Source: Streptomyces sp. YPW6
GTDB taxonomy: Bacteria; Actinomycetota; Actinomycetes; Streptomycetales; Streptomycetaceae
Direction of reading: 5' to 3'
Assembly (NCBI RefSeq): GCF_018866325.1
Contig: NZ_CP076457.1
Coordinates: forward strand, 2,577,001 to 2,641,000
Length of the DNA stretch: 64,000 bases
Positions 25,836 through 34,826 of this stretch are shown here, one piece after another (the stretch's first letter is position 1; every line of letters begins with the position of its first letter). Made by a program: the position numbers and the translations under genes. Below the pieces are notes generated by a model. The model ran no database searches and was not told the DNA's origin. It saw only the letters and a program-made list of their open reading frames with translations.

Positions 25836-26354
25836 TTAGCCGTCGGTGCCGTGCACGGCAGTAGCGTCAGTGGGCAGCGGAGCCGGGCTCAGCTCTTCAC
25901 CAAGCGTCGCGGCCGTGGGGAGAGGGCTGTACTCCTCGGTCCCCACATGCTTCAGCTTCGAGTCATCGAACGACGCGACTCCTGACCGATCCGGCCTCAG
26001 CTCTTCACCAAGCATCGCGGCCGTGGGGAGAGGGTTTTTCTCCTCGGTCCCCACATGCTTCAGCTTCGAGGGATCGAACGACGCGACTTCTGACCGATCC
26101 GGCATCAGCTCTTCACCAAGCGTCGCGGGCGTGGGGAGAGGGCTCTTCTCCTCAGTCTCCACATGCTTCAGCTTCGAGGGATCGAACGACGCGACTTCTG
26201 ACCGATCCGGCATCAGCTCTTCACCAAGCATCGCGGCCGTGGGGAGAGGGTTTTTCTCCTCAGTCTCCACATGCTTCAGCTTCGAGTGATCGAACGACGC
26301 GACTTCCGACCGATCCTCGGTGGGGCCATCTGAATTGGGCGTGGTCTCGGACAT
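25836..26354 (-). CDS. Tandem beta-thymosin-like repeat protein (four 36-aa repeats)
   Basis: The product is 172 aa. Residues 14-49, 50-85, 86-121 and 122-157 are four 36-aa repeats; each carries a version of SFDPSKLKHVETEEKNPLPT. This aligns without gaps to the core of animal thymosin beta-4, FDKSKLKKTETQEKNPLPS, whose LKKTET and NPLP parts bind actin. No signal peptide, cysteine or membrane helix is present; the chain is acidic, polar and probably disordered, as beta-thymosins are. AAGGAG lies 5 nt before the ATG. Repeats vary at defined positions (K to Y and N to S before PLP; His, Pro or Asp after FD). The gene stands alone between two IS elements. Function in a bacterium is unknown; a host-actin-binding protein or a substrate for peptide modification are both possible. 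Confidence 0.9.
   Translation of the reverse strand: MSETTPNSDGPTEDRSEVASFDHSKLKHVETEEKNPLPTAAMLGEELMPDRSEVASFDPSKLKHVETEEKSPLPTPATLGEELMPDRSEVASFDPSKLKHVGTEEKNPLPTAAMLGEELRPDRSGVASFDDSKLKHVGTEEYSPLPTAATLGEELSPAPLPTDATAVHGTDG
25884..26315 (-). repeat. Four 108-bp tandem repeats encoding the beta-thymosin-like units
   Basis: The copies occupy 26315-26208, 26207-26100, 26099-25992 and 25991-25884. They are nearly identical at DNA level, including synonymous sites, which points to recent duplication or gene conversion. Confidence 0.9.
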
Positions 26355-26443
26355 GGGTGCTCCTTACTGGCCGGCTCGTTGCCGACGCGCCTGGATCTTC
26401 CCATGACGGACCGCCAGCACACCATCACTCTTGATGGATCGGG

Positions 26444-26457
26444 GGGGTAATCACCCC
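26444..26457. promoter_or_regulatory. GGGGT-N4-ACCCC inverted repeat upstream of the repeat-protein gene
   Basis: The inverted repeat GGGGTAATCACCCC lies about 90 bp before the ATG of the beta-thymosin-like gene, a position suited to an operator. No clear -10/-35 pair can be assigned. Confidence 0.35.
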
Positions 26458-26554
26458 ATACCCCGCAACCCACCGAGCTATTTGAGCGATCAGGGACGTC
26501 CTGCGCCATCGCACGGCCGGTAACGAAAAGACGGCTGGTGACGAAGCACTAAAT

Positions 26555-26583
26555 GGGGTCCGACCGGAATGCGGTCGGACCCC
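26555..26583. terminator. Bidirectional hairpin, perfect 12-bp stem
   Basis: GGGGTCCGACCG (26555-26566) pairs with CGGTCGGACCCC (26572-26583) around GAATG and is followed by GTTT on the plus strand and ATTT on the minus strand. No plus-strand gene ends here now, so it may be left over from a gene lost or displaced by IS activity. Confidence 0.75.
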
Positions 26584-26631
26584 GTTTGGTACCGAGCCCT
26601 CACGTCCGAGGGTTCAGAAACAGGCTCTCAA

Positions 26632-28247
26632 CTTGTCATTTATGGTCCGGCGTCGAACGCGGCTCGAACTTGATCGGCGTTTTCGCAGTTCAGCGGACAC
26701 GTAGGCGGCCTTCGTCTGATCCTGTGCTCCGTCACAGAGTGGATCAGCACGAAGGCCGTGGTCGTGAGTTTGGTGCATCAGGGCGTCCTGCGGGATGCGT
26801 TCGCGGAAGTGTCACACTTCCGGTCGGAGCTGTACTCGTGTCTGACCGCGCGGGGCGACGCGTTGTTCGAGTTGTGCGACGCGCTGCTGTGCACGGACGG
26901 GCCGGTACGGACGTTGGTCGATCTCGCGCTTGCGCCGGAACACCGCCGTGGTCATGGAGCTCTGTACGGGGGGCTCAACCAGGGGCGGATCGATGTCGCC
27001 CGGCTGCGTCGTGCCCTGGCCGGGGTGCTGTTGCCGAGGGCGGCGGACGGTCGGCTCGTGCTGGCGGTAGATGTCTCGCCGTGGCTGCGGCCGGACGCCA
27101 ACACGTGTGCTGACCGGGCCTTTTGCCACACCTTCGGGCGGGGTGAGGGCAAGCATCAGATGGTGCCCGGCTGGCCGTACTCGGTCGTGGCCGCGCTGGA
27201 GAGTGGCCGCACGTCCTGGACTGCGGTGCTGGACGCGGTCCGCCTTCAGCCCGGCGCCGACGTCGCCGCGGTGACCACCGTGCAGATCCGCGAAGTCGTC
27301 GAGCGGCTGGTCGCCGCCGGTCAGTGGAAGCCGGGTGATCCGGAGGTCCTGGTCGTGCTGGACGCGGGATACGACGCTCCGCGCATCGCCCACCTGCTGG
27401 ACGACCTGCCCGTCGAGATCCTCGGCCGGCTCCGGTCCGATCGCGTGATGCGGCGTCCGACGCCCTCCCGCGAAGAGTTCCACCTGGCCAACCCCAAAGG
27501 CGGCCGGCCGCCCAAGCACGGCGGAGAGTTCGTCTTCGGCGACCCCGCAACCTGGGGCGCCGAGCAGGCCCTGACGGTCACGGACACCCGGCTCTACGGG
27601 AAGGCGACCGCGCAGGCGTGGCACCGACTGCACCCGCGGCTGACCCGCCGGGCCGCGTGGCTCGACCACGACGGCCCGCTGCCCCTCATCGAGGGCACCG
27701 TCGTCCGGCTGGTCGTGGAGAAGCTGCCCAGCGGCGGGGTCAACAAGCCGGTCTGGCTGTGGTGGTCGCGCACCGGTGCCACCGAGGCGGACGTCGACCG
27801 CTGCTGGCAGTCCTTCCTCCGCCGCTTCGACATCGAGCACACATTCCGCCTGTTCAAGCAGACACTCGGCTGGACCAAGCCCCGGCTCCGCAGCTCGGAA
27901 GCGGCCGACCGGTGGACCTGGCTGATGATCGCCGCCTACACCCAGCTCCGGCTCGCGCGCCCGCTGGCCACCGACCTCCGCAGGCCCTGGGAGAAGCCGG
28001 TCGAGCCGAACAAACTGACACCCGCCCGCGTCCGCAGAGGGTTCAGGAACCTGCACGCGAAGACCGGCTCTCCGGCCGGTGCACCGAAACCGTCCCGGCC
28101 CGGCCCGGGAAGGCCGCCCGGCTCGAAGAACCGCCGGCCCGCCACCCGGCACGACGTGGGCAGAGTCCTCGCCACCGGCGAGGCGCACAGCCGACCCGCC
28201 CACCACAAGGTGGGGACGAAACCCCGGCGAACTGGATAAATGACAAG
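26632..28247 (+). mobile_element. Intact IS701-like insertion sequence with CTCAA target duplication
   Basis: The ends are the inverted repeats CTTGTCATTTAT (26632-26643) and ATAAATGACAAG (28236-28247), giving 1,616 bp. CTCAA flanks both sides (26627-26631 and 28248-28252), a 5-bp direct repeat of the target. The transposase gene is complete, so the element may still move. Confidence 0.88.
26758..28239 (+). CDS. IS701-like transposase
   Basis: The product is 493 aa from a GTG start (a second GTG two codons on is possible). It shows the features of actinobacterial IS701-like DDE transposases: VLAVDVSPWLRPDA with the first catalytic Asp, VVLDAGYDAPRIAHLLDDLP with the second, and RRFDIEHTFRLFKQTLGWTK with the Glu in the YREK-like helix. 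The C-terminus is basic (RPGPGRPPGSKNRRPATRHD) and likely binds DNA. The stop overlaps the right terminal repeat. Confidence 0.9.
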   Translation: MVVSLVHQGVLRDAFAEVSHFRSELYSCLTARGDALFELCDALLCTDGPVRTLVDLALAPEHRRGHGALYGGLNQGRIDVARLRRALAGVLLPRAADGRLVLAVDVSPWLRPDANTCADRAFCHTFGRGEGKHQMVPGWPYSVVAALESGRTSWTAVLDAVRLQPGADVAAVTTVQIREVVERLVAAGQWKPGDPEVLVVLDAGYDAPRIAHLLDDLPVEILGRLRSDRVMRRPTPSREEFHLANPKGGRPPKHGGEFVFGDPATWGAEQALTVTDTRLYGKATAQAWHRLHPRLTRRAAWLDHDGPLPLIEGTVVRLVVEKLPSGGVNKPVWLWWSRTGATEADVDRCWQSFLRRFDIEHTFRLFKQTLGWTKPRLRSSEAADRWTWLMIAAYTQLRLARPLATDLRRPWEKPVEPNKLTPARVRRGFRNLHAKTGSPAGAPKPSRPGPGRPPGSKNRRPATRHDVGRVLATGEAHSRPAHHKVGTKPRRTG

Positions 28248-28337
28248 CTCAACGACCCGCACGCCCAGCCGTAACGCCCACCGGCCCAGCCGATTCGCCA
28301 TGATCAGCGGGACGCTCGCCACCTTCACGGAGACCTG
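28248..28337. repeat. Right copy of the ~90-bp inverted repeat bracketing the island
   Basis: This is the inverted partner of 21693-21783. It begins at the IS701-like element's target duplication and ends 4 bp from the stop of the XRE regulator gene. In both copies homology begins at CTCAAC. Both contain a short frame ending NDPHAQP, probably without meaning. Confidence 0.85.
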
Positions 28338-28341
28338 GCAC

Positions 28342-28776
28342 TCACGCCGCCAGCAGCACTCCGCCCATCGGGCCCGCCGGACCGGCCGTCCCGGCCGGCC
28401 GGCCCCCGCCCACCGTCCCCAGCGACCGGGGCCGGCTCCGGGTCCGGGCCGCCGTGAGGCTGACCAGCCGCTCCCCCGCCAGCGCCAGGACGTCGGCGAG
28501 GCTCAGGCCGAGTGCCCGTGCCGCGGCGGCCAGCACCTCCGAGGAGGCCTCCTTGCGGCCGCGCTCCACCTCGGAGAGGTACGCCATGGAGATCCGGGAC
28601 GCTTCGGACACGTCCTTCAGCGTCCTTCCCTGCGCCCGGCGCTCACGGCGCAGCACCTCACCGACGAGGTCGCGCCAGAGCGGCTCCGGGGGCAGGGCCG
28701 GGGGTGCCGGGTCGGCCGCCGCCGGGAGCGGGCGCAGGGGGATCACGTCGGCCTGGTTCGTCGCTCGGATGGTCAC
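28342..28776 (-). CDS. XRE-family regulator, ClgR/PopR-like, with C-terminal LAA
   Basis: The product is 144 aa. The helix-turn-helix is RTLKDVSEASRISMAYLSEV with ERGRKEASSEVLAAAARALG after it, strongly like ClgR/PopR regulators of clp protease genes. The Pro/Gly-rich tail ends GGVLLAA. In Streptomyces, ClgR and PopR are degraded through a C-terminal Ala-Ala, so this protein may be a ClpP substrate too. The stop is right at the edge of the mobile island, so the island inserted just behind the gene without breaking it. Confidence 0.85.
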   Translation of the reverse strand: MTIRATNQADVIPLRPLPAAADPAPPALPPEPLWRDLVGEVLRRERRAQGRTLKDVSEASRISMAYLSEVERGRKEASSEVLAAAARALGLSLADVLALAGERLVSLTAARTRSRPRSLGTVGGGRPAGTAGPAGPMGGVLLAA

Positions 28777-29017
28777 CGCCCCAGCCTAGGAGCGCGGCGC
28801 ACTCGCGGCACGGGGTCGGCGTTGCGCTCCGGGCGGATCTGCTGTCGGCGAAGTTCCGTGCCGGACGGCCGTGTTCGAGGAAATGGCGGTCGGTGACGGG
28901 GCGGTTCGGTGACGGGCCGATTCTGCGACGGGCCGATTGGGACGGGGCGGTTCGGTGACGCGGGCGCCCGGGAGGCGTCGGCGCCTCCCGGGCCTGCATC
29001 ACCGCGGCCCGTACGTA

Positions 29018-29170
29018 CCCGGTCTGTGCCCCGGCCCGCATCCCCGGGGCCCGCACCTTCCCGGTCTGCTCCCCGGCCCGCATCCCCGAAGCCCGCACCT
29101 CCCCGGTCTGCGCCCTCGGCCCGCATCCCCGCGCCCGCACCTCCCCGGCGCGTCCCCCGGCCCGCATCAC
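29018..29170. repeat. 42-bp tandem repeats between the xre gene and gdhA
   Basis: Units beginning CCCGGTCTG start at 29018, 29060 and 29102, and a diverged fourth (CCCGGCGCG) at 29144, each 42 bp apart. The spacer from 28777 also carries shorter repeats of GACGGGGCGGTTCGGTGAC near 28896-28960. No gene is seen in this 405-bp gap. Confidence 0.85.
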
Positions 29171-29181
29171 AGCGGTGTCCG

Positions 29182-31126
<1,945 letters not shown>

Positions 31127-31693
31127 GTGCGGGCGGCCGCTCCGGCGTACGCCCGCCCGTCCGCCCACCCCGGCCCGGGGCCCGCCGGGCAGCCGCGCCT
31201 GCCCCGGGGCACGGGGGACATGCGCCGGTATCTGGCGGTCGGGCTCGACGCCTATCTGTGCCTGCTCACCGTCGGGCTGCTGGTGCGCTCCTGCCTGGAA
31301 TCCGGCGGGACGGGGCGCGCGATCGCCCTGCCGGTCGTCCAGCTGATCGGGCTGTCGTTCGTCAACCAGGTGCTGCTGACCATGGCCGTCCGGGCGAGCG
31401 CCGGAAAGCTGATCATGGGGGTCCGGGTGATCCGGCTGCCCGACGCGGGCCGGCCGGGCTTCCGCAGGCTGGTGCTGCGCTGGCTGTACGGGCTCCTCTG
31501 GCTGCCGCTCCAGCCCTGGCGCCGGTTCCTGCGCGACCCGGCGGCGGTCTGGGGCCCCGAGCGCCCCGTGGGCCGCCCCGTCGAGCCGTACGCGGATCTC
31601 GCGGGGGTGCGCCAGGTGCGGCGCCGCGACCTGCGGTCCTACCGGGCGGCGGTACGGGGAGGGGCGCACGGGCCGGTCCTACGCGGTGACTGA
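31127..31693 (+). CDS. RDD-family membrane protein
   Basis: The product is 188 aa from a GTG start. Core RDD features are present: RYLAVGLDAYLCLLTVGLLV (Arg and Asp in helix 1), a second helix near ALPVVQLIGLSFVNQVLL, and SAGKLIMGVRVIRL before a third segment (YGLLWLPLQPW). The family is of unknown function, some members being transporters. An ATG at 31220 (MRRYLAVGLDAYL), with a GGGGGAC before it, is a better start by ribosome site and would give 157 aa. The Pro-rich N-terminus is therefore doubtful. Confidence 0.7.
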   Translation: MRAAAPAYARPSAHPGPGPAGQPRLPRGTGDMRRYLAVGLDAYLCLLTVGLLVRSCLESGGTGRAIALPVVQLIGLSFVNQVLLTMAVRASAGKLIMGVRVIRLPDAGRPGFRRLVLRWLYGLLWLPLQPWRRFLRDPAAVWGPERPVGRPVEPYADLAGVRQVRRRDLRSYRAAVRGGAHGPVLRGD

Positions 31694-31735
31694 CGTGTGC
31701 GGGGCGACCGCGCCTTCGCGGCGGCAGTGGCAGCC

Positions 31736-32095
31736 CTATCCGGCCGTCCGGTCCCGCGCCGCCCGCATCGCGGCCGCCGTGGCCGACGCGTCGTACTCCG
31801 CGCCGACGCCGGGAACGATCACCACGTCGCCGTCGAGGTGCCGGGTGCGCAGCGGCAGGATCTCCTGGTAGGCGGGGGACGCGTACCAGGCGCGGGCCTC
31901 CGCCGCCCCGGGAAAGGCGACGACGACCACCGCGCCCGGCCAGGCGCCCTCCACCACGTCCACCTCGCCGCCGTGCACGAGGAAGTGCCCTCCGTAGGGC
32001 TCCATGGTGGCCTGGATCCGCTCGATGTAGCTCAGCACCTCGTCCTCGACGGGGCCGTCGGCGGGGCGCAGGTGGGCGATGGCGTACGCGGTCAT
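31736..32095 (-). CDS. DUF1330 dimeric ferredoxin-like protein
   Basis: The product is 119 aa. MTAYAIAHLRPADG, GGHFLVHGGEVDVVEGAWPG and ARAWYASPAYQEILPLRTRH match the DUF1330 family of small cytosolic alpha/beta dimers of unknown function. GGAGG stands 8 nt before the ATG. Confidence 0.88.
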   Translation of the reverse strand: MTAYAIAHLRPADGPVEDEVLSYIERIQATMEPYGGHFLVHGGEVDVVEGAWPGAVVVVAFPGAAEARAWYASPAYQEILPLRTRHLDGDVVIVPGVGAEYDASATAAAMRAARDRTAG

Positions 32096-32215
32096 GATCC
32101 GGTCCTCCGTCAGGGTTCGGGGTGCTCCTCGTGACACCCACGATGCTGCCGGGCGGGGCGGTGCGGGTCGATTACCCCGGAGGTCATGCCCCGGCGTGGA
32201 CGGGCCCGGACGCGC

Positions 32216-32255
32216 CGAAGGCGGCGGCCCCGGGACTGCGGGGCCGCCGCCTTCG
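32216..32255 (-). terminator. L,D-transpeptidase terminator, perfect 16-bp stem
   Basis: CGAAGGCGGCGGCCCC (32216-32231) pairs with 32240-32255 around GGGACTGC. It lies about 50 bp past the stop of the gene at 32305 on the minus strand. Confidence 0.85.
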
Positions 32256-32304
32256 GGCGGGGACGGGGGTGGTGCGGAGAAGGGGACCGGCGTACCGGGG
32301 CGGA

Positions 32305-33558
32305 TCAGGCCTGGGAACCGGCCGTCCACTCCGCCCAGCTCATGTTCCAGCCGTTGAGACCGTTGTCCGGGGTGATCGTCTTGTCCGGGGAGTTCTTCAC
32401 GATGACCACGTCGCCGACGAGCGAGTTGTCGTAGAACCAGGCGCCGGGGGCGTTGGGGTCGTTCGCGCCCTTCACGTCGGCGAGGCCCACGCAGCCGTGG
32501 CTGGTGTTGGCGTTGCCGAAGATGCCCTTGCCCCAGTAGTTGCCGTGGATGAAGGTGCCCGACGTGGACAGGCGCATGGCGTGCGGCACGTCCTTGATGT
32601 CGTACTCGCCCTTGCCGTCGTCATCGGTGAAGCCGACGGTGGCGCCGTTCATCCGGGTCTCCTTGTGCTTCTCGGAGATCACCATCTGACCGTTGTACGT
32701 GGGGTTGTCGGGAGAGCCCGCGGAGATCGGGATCGTCTTGATCGTCTTGCCGTCGCGGGTGACCGTCATCTGCTTGGTCTTCGCGTCGACGGTGGAGACC
32801 TGGTTGCGGCCGATCTTGAAGGTGACGGTCTTCTGCTGGACACCGAAGACGCCGTCCGCGCCCTCGACGCCGTCGAGCGCCAGCTTCAGGGTGACGGTGG
32901 AGCCGCCCTGCCAGTAGTCCTGCGGGCGGAAGTCCAGGCGCTGGCCGTTGAACCAGTGGCCGACGACCTCCTGGCCGCTGCTGGAGCTCACGGTGATGCC
33001 GTCCTGGACGGCCTTCTTGTCCGTGATCTCCTTGTTGAAGTTGATCGAGACGGGCATCCCGACGCCGACCGTGGAGCCGTCCTCGGGGGTGAAGTTCCCG
33101 ATGAAGCTGTTGTCGGGCGAGACGGTGGTGAAGGAGCTGTTCTCGTGGGCCTCGCGGCCCTTCGAGTCGGCCGCCGTGGCGTCGATCTTGTACCTGGTGG
33201 AACGCTCCAGCTGGCCCGCGGGCTTCCAGCTGGAGCCGTCGGCGGCCAGCGTGCCCTCGACCGGGGTGCCGTCCGCCGCCGTCATGACGACCTTGGTCAG
33301 CTTGCCCTTGGCCACGGTGATCTGCGCCGCGTTGTTGATGCTGGCGTTGGTCGCGCCGTTCTCGGGCTTGATCGCTATCTGGGCCTCGGACGTCTCCGCC
33401 GCCGCGGCCTCGTCCACCTGCTGCTGCGACGACTCCGAACTACCGGCGTTCGTCTTTCCGCCCTTGTCGCCGTCGTCGGTACAGGCCGAAAGCACCAGAA
33501 CGCCGCCGAGCAGTGCGGACACGGCCACCAGGCCCCTGCGCCGCTTGCTGTCCGTCAT
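32305..33558 (-). CDS. L,D-transpeptidase lipoprotein
   Basis: The product is 417 aa from the ATG at 33558, with GGAGAAG 5 nt before it; an ATG at 33573 would add five residues. Residues 1-25 are a lipoprotein signal with lipobox LSAC. Two Ig-like repeats follow (about residues 60-260), then a YkuD domain with HGNYWGKGIFGNANTSHGCV, which holds the catalytic SHGC cysteine. These enzymes form 3-3 cross-links in peptidoglycan and are anchored outside the membrane. A short conserved C-terminal tail (NGWNMSWAEWTAGSQA) is present. Confidence 0.93.
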   Translation of the reverse strand: MTDSKRRRGLVAVSALLGGVLVLSACTDDGDKGGKTNAGSSESSQQQVDEAAAAETSEAQIAIKPENGATNASINNAAQITVAKGKLTKVVMTAADGTPVEGTLAADGSSWKPAGQLERSTRYKIDATAADSKGREAHENSSFTTVSPDNSFIGNFTPEDGSTVGVGMPVSINFNKEITDKKAVQDGITVSSSSGQEVVGHWFNGQRLDFRPQDYWQGGSTVTLKLALDGVEGADGVFGVQQKTVTFKIGRNQVSTVDAKTKQMTVTRDGKTIKTIPISAGSPDNPTYNGQMVISEKHKETRMNGATVGFTDDDGKGEYDIKDVPHAMRLSTSGTFIHGNYWGKGIFGNANTSHGCVGLADVKGANDPNAPGAWFYDNSLVGDVVIVKNSPDKTITPDNGLNGWNMSWAEWTAGSQA

Positions 33559-33808
33559 CACACGCTTCTCCATCGTCGCCGATTTCCCCAACATCCCCGG
33601 ACGGGACCGCCAGGCGGCATTACCCGTCAATGTTCCAAGAACACCCGGAATGGTCGCTCCGTTCCACATCCACGACGGATGTGGGGAACACCACTCATCG
33701 ACGCCGTGCCGGCGGCCGTGGTTCCCGTGGCCGGGCCCCGGTTTCCTCCGCCGCACGGCGCGGCCCCGGTCCGCGGATGAGCGGGGCCGGGGCCGGTGTT
33801 CTCACACG

Positions 33809-34258
33809 TCACACCCGCTGCGCGGGGTCACCGTCCTCGCCGTCGTTCCTCCCATTGTGCGCGACCGTGTCGCCGTACCCCTCCTCGTCGTCCCCGTCCT
33901 GCGGCAGGAAGAGGCCCTCCTCGCCGCCGTCCACGTCGTCCCAGTCCTCCGCTTCGGGGTCGTACTCGATGGACTCGCTGCTCCAGGAAGCCTGGGCGAG
34001 CTCGACCCCGGGCACCTCGCTGACCAGGTCGAAGGGGTCGACCAGCGAGGCGAGCGCCTCTGCTCCGTCTGCCCGGACCGTGGCCTCGGCATGCATCCGC
34101 TCCTCGGCGGTCTCGCTCCCGCCGACGCCGGCGACGGGCTCCCCGTACTCGGCGGCGATCGATTCGAGGGCGGTTCCGGTCAGGGCGTCGAGGTCGGTGA
34201 CCTCCAGCACCATCTCCACGCGAAGGCGAACAAACCTGGATGTCTCATCTGTGCTCAT
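33809..34258 (-). CDS. Conserved hypothetical acidic protein
   Basis: The product is 149 aa and very acidic in its second half (SIEYDPEAEDWDDVDGGEEG, DGDDEEGYGDTV). The N-terminal half (SRFVRLRVEMVLEVTDLDAL) looks like an alpha/beta fold. No motif is recognised. It is divergent from the sortase-substrate gene. Confidence 0.75.
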   Translation of the reverse strand: MSTDETSRFVRLRVEMVLEVTDLDALTGTALESIAAEYGEPVAGVGGSETAEERMHAEATVRADGAEALASLVDPFDLVSEVPGVELAQASWSSESIEYDPEAEDWDDVDGGEEGLFLPQDGDDEEGYGDTVAHNGRNDGEDGDPAQRV

Positions 34259-34365
34259 GGCCGGAGCGTAAAGCCCGGCGGGGCCACGACTTTCCACCGA
34301 CCCGCTGCTTTGCTTAGCATCGGCCCACGGGGCTAACTCACGGTTGTCGCAAGGGGATCGAATCT

Positions 34366-34698
34366 GTGTCCGTCGCTCGTCGCACACTGCTGACCGCCAC
34401 CGCCGCAGGCACGCTGCTGGCCGCTCTCTGGTTCGTCCCGTCGGCCAACGCGACCGTGGAGAACGCCGAGCAGCGGGGCGTTCCGGCGGCCGCGTCCGAC
34501 CGCACCGCCGGCCAGGCCGACGACGCCTCCGGAGCCCGCCTCGCCGACACCGGTCCAGGCCTGGACACCACTCCGTACCTCATCGGCGGCACCGCCCTGC
34601 TGGGCATCGGCGCGGGCTTCGTGACGTACTCGGTGCGCCGCTCCGCGGCGGGTGCGGGCCCCAGCGGCGCCGGCGCCGGGACGCGCCCGGCGTTCTGA
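34366..34698 (+). CDS. LAxTG-type sortase substrate, small cell-wall protein
   Basis: The product is 110 aa from a GTG start with AAGGGGA before it. A Sec signal (residues ~1-30, LTATAAGTLLAALWFVPSANA) is followed by an Ala/Asp-rich linker, the sorting motif LADTG at about residue 59, a membrane helix (YLIGGTALLGIGAGFVTYSV) and a basic tail. LAxTG is the signal of class E sortases in Streptomyces. The mature wall-linked part is only about 30 residues. Confidence 0.82.
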   Translation: MSVARRTLLTATAAGTLLAALWFVPSANATVENAEQRGVPAAASDRTAGQADDASGARLADTGPGLDTTPYLIGGTALLGIGAGFVTYSVRRSAAGAGPSGAGAGTRPAF

Positions 34699-34765
34699 TC
34701 CGGCGCCCGCCCCCCGGTGCCGCACCACCGGCACCCGCCCCGCGCCGCTCACCCGGTACGGACCT

Positions 34766-34807
34766 GGCGAAGGGGCCCCGCTCCCCCCGGCGCGGGGCCC
34801 CTTCGCC
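34766..34807. terminator. Bidirectional hairpin between convergent genes
   Basis: GGCGAAGGGGCCCCGC (34766-34781) pairs perfectly with 34792-34807 around a 10-nt loop. It can serve both the sortase substrate gene and hutH. Confidence 0.85.
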
Positions 34808-34826
34808 GTACGCGTACGGAACCGGC

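Noticed and set aside
25836..26354. Interpreting the repeat gene as a graspetide or other modified-peptide precursor
   Set aside because: Its repeats contain Thr, Glu and Lys, but there is no ATP-grasp or other modifying gene in the window, and the match to the beta-thymosin motif is much more specific.
26812..28206. 464-codon minus-strand frame opposite the IS701-like transposase
   Set aside because: The plus strand has the DDE motifs and fits the IS ends.
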